In this document: positions 1-8,144 of the stretch, one piece after another
Layout of the letters: each line of letters starts with the position of its first letter
Position numbering within the stretch: the stretch's first letter is position 1
Source: Patescibacteria group bacterium
GTDB lineage: Bacteria; Patescibacteriota; Patescibacteriia; JAHIZJ01
Length of the DNA: 42,093 bases
Assembly (NCBI GenBank): GCA_028714495.1
Contig: JAQTMH010000001.1
Span: 137,721-179,813 of the forward strand
Direction of reading: 5' to 3'
The notes under the pieces: generated by a model
The model's input: only the letters and a program-made list of their open reading frames with translations
What the model was told of the DNA's origin: nothing
The model's database searches: none
Translations under genes and position numbers: made by a program

Positions 1-362
1 CTATCGAGGCTCCTGCTCTCAAGGTGAAAAATCTGAATATCGAGGTAAATGGTTCGGGCAAGGTAAACATGCACCTTGAGGCCGAAGAAGTTATCTCAAA
101 AATATCTGGTTCAGGCAATTTCTTGCTGACCGGCACAACCACTAAGCAAGAACTCGACATCAGCGGCTCGGGAAGTTATCTGGCTCGGGACTTGAAAAGC
201 AAACAAGCCAAAGTGGAAATCAGCGGCTCGGGCAAAGCCGAGCTTAATGTCGAGGAGGCTCTCAATATCAAAATCAGCGGTAGCGGTACGGTTAGATATC
301 TGGGAACTCCGAAAATCGATCAGGAAATTTCCGGCTCGGGAAAGATTGAGCGGTTGGAGTAA
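1..362 (+). CDS. DUF2807 / GIN-type head domain protein, 5' truncated by window start
   Basis: Frame is open upstream of the tracked GTG at 24; repeated ISGSG motifs every ~20 aa typical of DUF2807. Confidence 0.8.
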   Translation, partial: IEAPALKVKNLNIEVNGSGKVNMHLEAEEVISKISGSGNFLLTGTTTKQELDISGSGSYLARDLKSKQAKVEISGSGKAELNVEEALNIKISGSGTVRYLGTPKIDQEISGSGKIERLE

Positions 363-377
363 AGTAAATTATTAACA

Positions 378-410
378 AAAAGTCCGGTTTATCCACCGGG
401 CTTTTTATGT
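378..410 (+). terminator. Rho-independent terminator
   Basis: AGTCCGGT-TTATCC-ACCGGGC then TTTTT. Confidence 0.65.
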
Positions 411-451
411 TACAAGTAACCGAGATACGTGTTTTTGCCAATAATCTGGTC

Positions 452-480
452 TTGACAGACTTATATCCTGTTTATATTAT
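452..480 (+). promoter_or_regulatory. sigma70-like promoter
   Basis: TTGACA (452-457), 17-bp spacer, TATTAT (475-480). Confidence 0.6.
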
Positions 481-484
481 TAAT

Positions 485-797
485 ATTATTGGGGGAGGAC
501 TGCGCTGTGAGTGGTCTGCGGGCGGCCACTTCCAAAGAGAAAGCGGCACCTTAAGGGCGTCGCTGACCTAAAAATCGCAACCGCTGACCGGTTGCCCGAG
601 AAGGGGCAGCCATTGATGACCGCGGCCCTCGTCTGCAAGGACCGCATCCGTGAGGTAAGCGATATCGTTCGTCGAACGAGCCGCCCGCAGACCTGCGCAC
701 TTATCCATCCAACACTAATCAGCACCTTCATCCTGCACAGCGGATTCACCGCTGTCACGGAAGCCTGTGTACTCACACTAGGCTTCTCTTTTTATAC
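485..797 (+). ncRNA. Candidate structured RNA of unknown family
   Basis: Promoter just upstream; 14-bp perfect long-range stem 513-526/680-693 plus TGCGC/GCGCA outer helix; local hairpins at 590-609, 665-679, 738-754; terminator at 760-796. Confidence 0.5.
760..797 (+). terminator. Rho-independent terminator
   Basis: GAAGCCTgtGTactcACactAGGCTTC followed by TCTTTTTAT. Confidence 0.65.
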
Positions 798-804
798 AGG
801 ACAA

Positions 805-977
805 ACCAACAAAAGTGATGAGTGGAAGTTTATAATTATTGTCAGCTTAATGTCGAAGCCACTGCAAATAATCCACCAAAGGCCTCTTATATTACCTAAC
901 TTTACGTCCCCGCAAATTCAATTTGCGGGGACGTTTAGATAACCTCGGCACTTAGGGCCGGGGAAGGCGGATAAACG
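805..977 (+). repeat. Interspersed non-coding repeat, copy 1
   Basis: Shares ACCAACAAAAGT.ATGAG.GGAAG, TCGAAGCCACTGCAAATAA and AGGCGGATAAACG blocks with 14663-14828 (inverted); contains hairpin CGTCCCCGCAAATT-C-AATTTGCGGGGACG. Confidence 0.6.
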
Positions 978-1046
978 ATGACTTGCCATAATACATTTTA
1001 CTATGTTTGGTCAACCGTAGGCGGGTATGTTTATACGAGGAGCCAA

Positions 1047-1286
1047 ATGCCGAAACCCATGGCAAAATTTACCCTCGACCTGATCGAAGATAACCCGTAG
1101 CCACCTTTACCATACGCTATTGACATAAAAACGATTTCAGATAATATGCAGGCAGATGCTTTCGTGGCAGCGAAAGCCGATAACCCTGAAGACGCGCGAA
1201 TTGCTTTCATGCATACGCGCCCGTCAGACGCACCTTCCACTCAAAACCGCGCCAATAGCTCTCATGCCTTGGCGAGGAGGTTATGA
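1047..1286 (+). pseudogene. 80-codon ORF interrupted by one in-frame TAG (1098-1100)
   Basis: GAGGAG SD, ATG 1047; MPKPMAKFTLDLIEDNP*PPLPYAIDIKTISDNMQADAFVAAKADNPEDARIAFMHTRPSDAPSTQNRANSSHALARRL*; stop overlaps next ATG as ATGA. Confidence 0.4.
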
Positions 1287-1861
1287 TGCTCCCTGATTTC
1301 CAAACCCCTTCATTCGCTGACTCCTGCATCAGTTTCCTCAGTCTGATCCAGCGTGGCTTGGTCATCCGGTATGTTGAAAAGCTGCATGTTCAGCGACTCC
1401 TCTCAGGCCCCGAATATGTGCAGTACCGGATTGATCTTGTCACAACCAATGGCGGAGAACAATTTCCGGATCGGTACCTCTGGTTGTCCTATGTAGGAGT
1501 TCAGCACATTCAGGATGGAGTTCGCGGAGTGTTTGACCGTATGAGCTTCGAGCGCAATGAATCCGGCGCGTTTCAAAAAGGCACTTGCCCCACACTCGTT
1601 GAAAATTGGCAGGCGTGGACGCCGCACTTCCTCCGGACCTGGCCATTTGTTGGCATCACATCGCTCGAACGCAAGGAACGCTTTGTGGGCTCGGACCTTC
1701 TCTGTCCCCAGGATGCGTGGGTCCAGCGGCAGCTCGCGATCATCCTCGGCATGCTCTATCAGAGCGGCAAGCTCGCGTTCGAACTCGGCATCGCCGATGA
1801 ACTTGGCCGCTTCATGAAAGATGCCAACCGGAAAGCCGCCCAAGTCGGCATCCGCCAATAA
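1283..1861 (+). CDS. Hypothetical protein
   Basis: 192-aa ORF with GAGGAGG SD and terminator just downstream. Confidence 0.7.
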   Translation: MMLPDFQTPSFADSCISFLSLIQRGLVIRYVEKLHVQRLLSGPEYVQYRIDLVTTNGGEQFPDRYLWLSYVGVQHIQDGVRGVFDRMSFERNESGAFQKGTCPTLVENWQAWTPHFLRTWPFVGITSLERKERFVGSDLLCPQDAWVQRQLAIILGMLYQSGKLAFELGIADELGRFMKDANRKAAQVGIRQ

Positions 1862-1872
1862 CGCTCTCCCAC

Positions 1873-1897
1873 CCACCGCTGCCACGGTGGTTTTTTA
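1873..1897 (+). terminator. Rho-independent terminator
   Basis: CCACCG-CTGCCA-CGGTGG then TTTTTT. Confidence 0.7.
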
Positions 1898-1969
1898 TAT
1901 TATCGGTAAATTAATTACTAACTGAATTACGATTACTGTAATCCGACCGACACGGTTTCGTAATAATGA

Positions 1970-1999
1970 AAGCAGGCGAGCGTTAACGCTCGCCTGCTT
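1970..1999. repeat. 30-bp perfect palindrome
   Basis: AAGCAGGCGAGCGTTAACGCTCGCCTGCTT; its core recurs with one change at 41442-41461. Confidence 0.7.
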
Positions 2000-2032
2000 A
2001 GCTTATTGTTCTTAGACTTTTAACCTATTACT

Positions 2033-2284
2033 CTAATCTCTCTTCTCCACTACAATCGTGCATTTAGTTAATAACGCGGCCATGGCTCCGAGAGCCGCGA
2101 ACACAGGAAGAACAACCGCGCCCACAGCCGCGAAGGTGACTGGAATTTCCAGGAGCGACTTGCCTTCTTCGTTCTTAATGATAATCCGGCGAATATTACC
2201 CTGGTGAATCAGCTCTTTGACTTTGTTCACCAGCTCTTCGCCGTTGATCTTGAATTCTTCGGTCTTTGGGTTATTTTTGATCAT
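2033..2284 (-). CDS. DUF4342 domain-containing protein
   Basis: EELVNKVKELIHQGNIRRIIIKNEEGKSLLEIPVT...LAALLTKCTIVVE pattern of DUF4342. Confidence 0.85.
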   Translation of the reverse strand: MIKNNPKTEEFKINGEELVNKVKELIHQGNIRRIIIKNEEGKSLLEIPVTFAAVGAVVLPVFAALGAMAALLTKCTIVVEKRD

Positions 2285-2402
2285 AGTTTTTTATTTAATT
2301 ATTAGCTAATTAATATTGTACATCAATCGCATCAGATAGTCATCCACTCCGAATAAAGTCTTCTGATTTGTCTTAATTGAATTTTAAGATTATTATGCAA
2401 AC

Positions 2403-3227
2403 ATGACAAATACGAAAAGAAAGGCAATTATCTGGGCGATCATCGTTGTTGTTATTGGCGTTGGCTTATCTCTAGGCTACCAAAAACGCGCTGCCCTGAG
2501 CGAATGGTGGGATAGCCTCACAAAACCGGACATCCCCGCGGCCCAACCAAGCACCAGCTTTACTAATGCCAATGCCAATTCCCTGGCAAATGTGAATACA
2601 AACACGAACATCAATAATAACGCCGCCCCAGAACAAAAATCCCTTCCGGTAGAAATAAATCTGAAGGTCCCCTTCACCTCCCAGGCGCCGTTTGCTAATT
2701 GGGATCTGCCATATCAGGAGGCCTGCGAAGAAACAGCCAGCCTAATGGTTCATCATTACTTGCAGGATAAACCCTTTGCCTCAAAAGATGAAGCGGATAA
2801 AGAAATACTTGAGCTGGTGGATTTTGAAAATGAAAAATACGGCGCTTATGAACACACGACAGCCAAACAAACAGTCCAGCTGATCAAAGACAAATGGGGC
2901 TATAAACAAGTCGATTTATTGCTTGGAAGCGAGGTAACTATTGAACGGATTAAGCAAGAGGTGGCTAACGGCTACCCGGTTATTGTCTTGGCCGCGGGCC
3001 GAGAACTGGGCAACCCGAATTACAAACAACCCGGACCGCTTTACCACGCCTTAGTAATCAAAGGCTACCTCAAAGACGGCACGATAATTACAAATGATCC
3101 GGGCACGCGCAAAGGCGCTGATTATCTCTACGCACCTAATACACTGCTTGAGGCCATTCATGACTGGAACAACGGTGATGTGCCAAATGGTCAGAGAAAT
3201 ATGATTATCGTCAGGCCAAATGATTGA
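2403..3227 (+). CDS. C39-like (papain-fold) peptidase, membrane anchored
   Basis: N-terminal TM; VPFTSQAPFANWDLPYQEACEETASLMVHHYL and YHALVIKGY motifs. Confidence 0.8.
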   Translation: MTNTKRKAIIWAIIVVVIGVGLSLGYQKRAALSEWWDSLTKPDIPAAQPSTSFTNANANSLANVNTNTNINNNAAPEQKSLPVEINLKVPFTSQAPFANWDLPYQEACEETASLMVHHYLQDKPFASKDEADKEILELVDFENEKYGAYEHTTAKQTVQLIKDKWGYKQVDLLLGSEVTIERIKQEVANGYPVIVLAAGRELGNPNYKQPGPLYHALVIKGYLKDGTIITNDPGTRKGADYLYAPNTLLEAIHDWNNGDVPNGQRNMIIVRPND

Positions 3228-3278
3228 CAAATATTAGCTGGCTGGTAAAATCAAATCACAATTATTAATTTATATTTT

Positions 3279-3623
3279 ATGCCAAGCTTAGAACAAGGCG
3301 GTGTTCCTGGACCAGAACAACTGGATCAAAAACCAACATTTGAAGGACTTCTTCAGGAAGCCGGAACTGGCCTCGAAAAAATTGATCCTGAAGAAAAGCC
3401 ATTTCCCGGCGCCAGTATTTTTAACGCCTTACAACAGGCTGAATCTTTCACAGCCGACGCTGGCCGAATCGAGGAAATCACTAGCCGCAAAGCCGCGCTG
3501 ACTGGACAATTCGAGCAATTAACCGACTCTACGGCCAGAGAACAAATAGCAGCCGAGGTAAAGACCGAGCTAACTGACTGGCACGCCCGATTACAAAATC
3601 CGACTGAAAGCGAAGTAAAATAG
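3279..3623 (+). CDS. Hypothetical protein
   Basis: 114-aa ORF; promoter TTGACA-16-TAAAAT upstream; no SD. Confidence 0.6.
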   Translation: MPSLEQGGVPGPEQLDQKPTFEGLLQEAGTGLEKIDPEEKPFPGASIFNALQQAESFTADAGRIEEITSRKAALTGQFEQLTDSTAREQIAAEVKTELTDWHARLQNPTESEVK

Positions 3624-3707
3624 TTATTCTGCGAAACCCAGCAAAGTGCCGTTTGTCTAGCGGCATTTTGTGTTTTTATTAATATTTGTTCCCCTTTTCG
3701 TCTTAAT

Positions 3708-3871
3708 TAGGACTTACGCGTTTGAGCCAAGTTCAAGGAAAAATGCGAGGATTTTGCGAGGCGTAGTCAAACTACGACGAGCAAAAACGAAGCATTTTGA
3801 CGAAGAAATTGGCCAAAGCCGCTTACTGACCCGGCTTCGCCGGGCCGAAAGCGGCAAGCGCGTAAGTCCTA
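3708..3871. mobile_element. MITE-like non-autonomous element, 164 bp
   Basis: TIRs TAGGACTTACGCG (3708-3720) and CGCGTAAGTCCTA (3859-3871), flanked by TTAAT duplications (3703-3707 and 3872-3876); interior strongly self-complementary. Confidence 0.8.
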
Positions 3872-4034
3872 TTAATTATCAACATACCTCATTGACAAAT
3901 TCTTATTATATAATATTATTGTAGCGCTCTTTCACAACCAGTTTGCCGAAAATGTCAGCGATTGTTGCTGCTTTTCGCCGACTAGCAATGAGCTTAACTG
4001 TCTTTCGGGTTAACCACAGACACGGGAGGGAGTG

Positions 4035-4370
4035 ATGAGAACCCAGGCGGCGGCACAGGAAATAGGGGCAAGGGTTGATAGCCTTATGCCTATGCCCATT
4101 GGTTCAGTTATCACCTATTACTCTTCGGTCAAGGTTGTCGGTGTTGCCTTTACGCCTGGCTGTCGTCAGGTGGTTCGTGTCGGTGATCAACTGCAATTCG
4201 GTCCCCACCCCAAATCGGCCCACGGACGGGCCAAGCGGCTGACGGTCAGCTCCATGGAGAGATGGCACGAATCGATCGAAGAGGCCAGTGGCCCTGAAGC
4301 GGTCGCTATCTTCACAGGTTTTCATGTTCGTCGCGGCACCCCGGTCTTTCTCTTGGTCAAACCTGTCTGA
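4035..4370 (+). CDS. Hypothetical protein
   Basis: GGGAGGG SD before ATG 4035; TTGACA promoter at about 3893. Confidence 0.65.
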   Translation: MRTQAAAQEIGARVDSLMPMPIGSVITYYSSVKVVGVAFTPGCRQVVRVGDQLQFGPHPKSAHGRAKRLTVSSMERWHESIEEASGPEAVAIFTGFHVRRGTPVFLLVKPV

Positions 4371-4449
4371 AAGCAACCAGTTGGAATTTCCTGTAGGTAC
4401 ACCAGTCTGATGCGTGGGATCCTAACTCCAAGGAAGGAGGACTGGCTTC

Positions 4450-4815
4450 ATGTCTAGAAACTCGGCTGGCCCCTCGGGTACTAACCGCCAAACTGGAAGA
4501 CTCGCCGCCTTGACCCCAAGAATAATCGGCACCATCTCCAACCACCACTCTGACGGCAGGCAACATTTCATCGACGTCGCCCTGGATGATGGACACACTC
4601 TATGCAAGGGTGATGTCGTATGTATCGGCATACCCGCGCCTGAAAGCCGCGAGCCGCCCCTTTTCACCATTAATAGACTCCAGCACAGAGGCCGGATAAT
4701 TCCAAGCGTCGCTGGACCCGCTGCTATCTGCTTTTCAACCAGGAACAACCGCCGGATGATTCTAGGCGAACCGATCATTCTGATTGTATCCTCTCCGGCG
4801 AGAAGCCGGGGTTGA
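4450..4815 (+). CDS. Hypothetical protein
   Basis: GGAAGGAGG SD; terminator at 4829-4868. Confidence 0.65.
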   Translation: MSRNSAGPSGTNRQTGRLAALTPRIIGTISNHHSDGRQHFIDVALDDGHTLCKGDVVCIGIPAPESREPPLFTINRLQHRGRIIPSVAGPAAICFSTRNNRRMILGEPIILIVSSPARSRG

Positions 4816-4828
4816 GGAAACACTTCAG

Positions 4829-4868
4829 ACCCGTGGATGAAGATACGTCTTCGTCTGCGGGATTTTTT
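4829..4868 (+). terminator. Rho-independent terminator
   Basis: CCCGTGGATGAAGA-TACG-TCTTCGTCTGCGGG then TTTTTTT. Confidence 0.65.
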
Positions 4869-4946
4869 TATACCTCATCTTGATTGTGGTATAATAACTT
4901 ATATTGGATTATTAACCCTCCTAAAGGGAGGAAAAGGAGGCTAATT

Positions 4947-6002
4947 ATGAGGAAAAAAATCGTTTCAGTCTGCCTAGTAGTCGCCATAGCCACATTGGCT
5001 TGCGTAACCGTCGCGTCGGCTGCTACCCGACACAATATTACGGGTACGCTCGGCGGCGTAGTTGACGACTACTTTGACCTCGATGGCACGTTGACTGTTC
5101 ACTCGATCAAAGTCGGCGAGCAGGGAGTCGGCGGTGTGACCTTTTTTAACGGCACCATCGTTAATAGCACGACTGGAACAGGCGGAACTGACAAACCGGT
5201 CACCTTCGGCGACAACGTCAGAATCGACGGAACAATTTTCCGTGGCGCCACCGAGGGTCCGGGCGATGTCTATCCCCTCAAGCTCAATGATGATGTAAGT
5301 GTTTACGGCACCTTAAATGTTTCTGGAGCAACTACTTTAACCGGCGCCACCACTTTCAATGGCAATGTCACGGTTGGCACTGGCAAAACCCTAACCCTGA
5401 CCGGCGCCACCACTACCGGCCTCTTCGATGCTGCCCAAACGATTACCGCCGACTGGGTCAATACTGCCCACCCCTGGACTTCGTCCGAGATTGCCAATAT
5501 CACCCGGAAAGTGGATGTCCCATTTGGTTCAATCTATGGCCTAAATGGCGCCACAACCATTAGCCCGCTTACCTCCGCTACAACTCCAAACCTCACCTAT
5601 ACAGCTATTCAAGGCGCTCACCTGGTTTATTCGGAAGATGACACTGATAGCCTTGTCGCTTCAATTGTAGTGCCGGTAGATTATTCAAGCGGCGGAGCAT
5701 TCAAAATGATTACTGACACCAGCGCGGCTATCGTAACTGATTGGAATTTTGATTATGAAGTTGCCATCAGTAAAACCAGTGGGACCGCGGCCTGGGATGT
5801 CGCTGTGGATGATGAAACCCCAGTTGATGTCCCTGACAGCCCGGGTGAGCCAAGCACCATTACCTTCACCCCGACTGATCAGGCGGATATTTCGGCCGGC
5901 GACATTGTGAATATCAAAATCACTCCCGACTCAAATACCGCTACCGGCGAACCCGATGTTGAAATCTATGGCCTCTGGTTCGAATACACAGCCACGCAAT
6001 AA
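4947..6002 (+). CDS. Secreted surface protein with Gly/Thr-rich beta-repeat region
   Basis: SD GGAGG before ATG 4947; signal peptide MRKKIVSVCLVVAIATLACVTVASAA; repeated GTLxVxGATTLTGATTFNGNV motifs. Confidence 0.75.
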   Translation: MRKKIVSVCLVVAIATLACVTVASAATRHNITGTLGGVVDDYFDLDGTLTVHSIKVGEQGVGGVTFFNGTIVNSTTGTGGTDKPVTFGDNVRIDGTIFRGATEGPGDVYPLKLNDDVSVYGTLNVSGATTLTGATTFNGNVTVGTGKTLTLTGATTTGLFDAAQTITADWVNTAHPWTSSEIANITRKVDVPFGSIYGLNGATTISPLTSATTPNLTYTAIQGAHLVYSEDDTDSLVASIVVPVDYSSGGAFKMITDTSAAIVTDWNFDYEVAISKTSGTAAWDVAVDDETPVDVPDSPGEPSTITFTPTDQADISAGDIVNIKITPDSNTATGEPDVEIYGLWFEYTATQ

Positions 6003-6022
6003 AAATCGATAAAATACAAAAA

Positions 6023-6054
6023 ACCAAACCCCCGCTTAAAAAACGGGGGTTTTG
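6023..6054 (+). terminator. Rho-independent terminator
   Basis: AAACCCCCG-CTTAAAAAA-CGGGGGTTTT. Confidence 0.8.
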
Positions 6055-6062
6055 GCATAAAA

Positions 6063-6093
6063 AAAGGGGTTTGCGTTAAAACACAAACCCCGA
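6063..6093 (-). terminator. Rho-independent terminator of the HD gene
   Basis: Minus strand GGGGTTTGTG-TTTTAA-CGCAAACCCC then T-run. Confidence 0.75.
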
Positions 6094-6102
6094 GGCTAGC
6101 CT

Positions 6103-6789
6103 CTAGCCATCTCCAGCCTTACCCAGCCGTGGCATTCGGCTGATTGTTTTCAGTTCTGGCCGGCTGAAAAAAGCAGCTAGACTCCCTGATTCATCCTGAT
6201 AATCGTCGCCCGCCAAACGCTGGAGCTCCTCAATCCAGGACCGAACCGGCTCAAGACCGCCATACATCGATCCACAAATCCAGCCGGCCATGGGCAGAAG
6301 CACATCAATTGTTTCCTGGGCGTGGCGCTGACGGCTGTTTTTGGACATTGCCCTCCTGGTTCGGAAATAATGGAGCCGGTCAAACAGCTTGATCAGAAGA
6401 ATCCGGGGATCCGCCCGAGCATAGTACCAAAGCTTGAAGAAGTGCCAGAACGACTGCTCCTCCCAGTCTGATTCACCAAAGTCCGGCTCATGGGTCAAGC
6501 CATCAACCAAAAAGGCGACTGTCGGGCCAAACTGTTTTTCGATCGCCGAGATTAGCAAACCAGTATCTTCGGGCAGGTCGTGAAGCACCCCGGCAATAAC
6601 GACTTCATCACATTGGCAAATCTGGAGCAGCATTGACGCGATTTCATAGGAATGTTCCACGGCTGGTTCACCTGAGCAGCGGTTGCGCCCCCTAAGCCTG
6701 GTGTCAGCCAACTCAATCGCCTCTCTTAAGTCTGCGTGATTTCCTGAACCGCGCGATGACAGAAGCCGGATCAAACCTTCCTTGGTCAT
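6103..6789 (-). CDS. HD-domain protein, RelA/SpoT hydrolase-like, no synthetase domain
   Basis: EHSYEIASMLL, VLHDLPEDTG, KLFDRLHYFRT resemble RelA/SpoT HD motifs; SD GGAAGGGGG fits ATG at 6789. Confidence 0.75.
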   Translation of the reverse strand: MTKEGLIRLLSSRGSGNHADLREAIELADTRLRGRNRCSGEPAVEHSYEIASMLLQICQCDEVVIAGVLHDLPEDTGLLISAIEKQFGPTVAFLVDGLTHEPDFGESDWEEQSFWHFFKLWYYARADPRILLIKLFDRLHYFRTRRAMSKNSRQRHAQETIDVLLPMAGWICGSMYGGLEPVRSWIEELQRLAGDDYQDESGSLAAFFSRPELKTISRMPRLGKAGDG

Positions 6790-7106
6790 GTCAGACCACC
6801 CCCTTCCTTTTATAAAGATCTTATTGCCTTGTCTAAACAAAAAATCGCCTGGTTCAGGCGATCGTTTATTGGCACACACCTTCTCCCTGGGGAATGACGA
6901 GTCTGTTCAAATGGCTCCGGTCTCTTCCCCGCATCTGACTGATGTTAGGGAATGTTTCTGCCTTCATGGCTTTGTATTTACTTTGCCGACAGCATAACAC
7001 AGGTCAATCTCCTGTCAAGTGAATTTCTGGTATGACATAATAGGTCATTTGATTTATACCTAGGGGCGTGGTAAAGTAGTGGCAGATTTGGCCTTAATTA
7101 AATAAT

Positions 7107-7886
7107 ATGAATCGAAAAACTTTTACTTCAATTATCACTATTTCAGTCATTTTGGTGGTCAGTTTCGGCGCTTTAACCGCGCTCGTCTATCTGCCCCAAC
7201 GGAAGACCAAAGATGACGCTCAAATCAAGGGCGCAAAAACTACAAATGTTTTAGAAGCTTCTATCGATTACCTGGCAAATCAAGTAGTGGGATTGAAAGA
7301 TGTCGAGAGAAATTTGCTCCGCGCCAAGTCTGTCCTGGCGGCCGATTCTTCGCAAATAGAAAATCAGCTTACTTGGTCAACCAATTCCCGGCTCGAATTT
7401 CTCAGCCTCAAAGCCAAATCCCAGAGCTGGGATATTCCTGATGGCGCGTCGGATGCTCAAGCGCTCTATCAGCAAATGCTCGATCAATACATTCTTATGT
7501 ATCAATCTTATATCAACGCCTTCAATCAACAGGCTGGTCAAGACACGCAAGCCCAATTTTCTCTGGTTGAAGCCGAGCGCGCTGACGCCCGAGGCGACGA
7601 GCTGCTAAACCAATTAAAGACGGCTAATGGCGAGATTCTTCAAAACGCGGGCTCAACCTTTACCGATACTGACGGGGATAAATTACCAGACGTCTGGGAA
7701 CAGGTGGCTGGCACCGACTTTACTCTGGTTGATACTGACGAGGATGGGATAACTGACGCCGAGGAATTTAATCTTTATCTGACCAAGCCAACGGTTCCGG
7801 ACACTGATTCGGACGGTTTTATTGACGGCGTTGAAGTGGCAAACGGATTTAATCCCCTGGGCGAAGGGCTGTTAATCATCCATTAA
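7107..7886 (+). CDS. Membrane-anchored protein with C-terminal thrombospondin type 3-like Ca-binding repeats
   Basis: N-terminal TM; DTDGDKLPDVWE, DTDEDGITDAEE, DTDSDGFIDGVE. Confidence 0.75.
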   Translation: MNRKTFTSIITISVILVVSFGALTALVYLPQRKTKDDAQIKGAKTTNVLEASIDYLANQVVGLKDVERNLLRAKSVLAADSSQIENQLTWSTNSRLEFLSLKAKSQSWDIPDGASDAQALYQQMLDQYILMYQSYINAFNQQAGQDTQAQFSLVEAERADARGDELLNQLKTANGEILQNAGSTFTDTDGDKLPDVWEQVAGTDFTLVDTDEDGITDAEEFNLYLTKPTVPDTDSDGFIDGVEVANGFNPLGEGLLIIH

Positions 7887-7914
7887 ACCATTCGACATTG
7901 ACATAATGCTGCAG

Positions 7915-7975
7915 GCGAGGATAGTTTCCGTATCAAGTGCGGGATGAGCCGTCCTCGCCTTTTGCTTTCTTTATG
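7915..7975 (+). terminator. Putative terminator
   Basis: GGCGAGGA ... TCCTCGCC then TTTTGCTTTCTTT. Confidence 0.5.
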
Positions 7976-8072
7976 GTGAGAAGGGGTCAATTAAGGTATA
8001 ATAAAAAGGGTTTAATAAATTACCTTAAGGGGGCTTGATTATTCTCAATCGGTTTGCTATAATTCACAATTC

Positions 8073-8111
8073 CCCGCCCGACTGCCCTAAAGCAGGTCGG
8101 ATGCGGGCGGG
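8073..8111. repeat. GC-rich palindromic element in 5' leader
   Basis: CCCGCCCGACTGC-cctaaa-GCAGGTCGGatGCGGGCGGG. Confidence 0.6.
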
Positions 8112-8144
8112 TCGAATTTTGCCCGAGAATGCCATATTATTGCC

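Noticed and set aside
485-797. RNase P RNA, tmRNA or SRP RNA identity for the candidate RNA
   Set aside because: No GAGGAAAGTCC, no tmRNA tag or CCA end, no GGAAGGAAGCAGC-type SRP loop seen
511-942. 143-aa ORF on +
   Set aside because: Runs through a good terminator and the interspersed repeat; the structured RNA is a better explanation
898-950. Integron attC-like site at the GTTTAGA/hairpin block
   Set aside because: No clear R'/R'' core pair, no integrase or cassette array in the window
1098-1100. TAG reassignment as a general genetic-code change
   Set aside because: TAG terminates several normal genes in this window, so a global reassignment is unlikely
1403-1885. 160-aa ORF antisense to the 1283-1861 gene
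   Set aside because: No SD, and the opposite frame has an SD and a correctly placed terminator
3670-3924. 84-aa ORF on +
   Set aside because: It spans the MITE TIRs and the downstream promoter; explained by the mobile element
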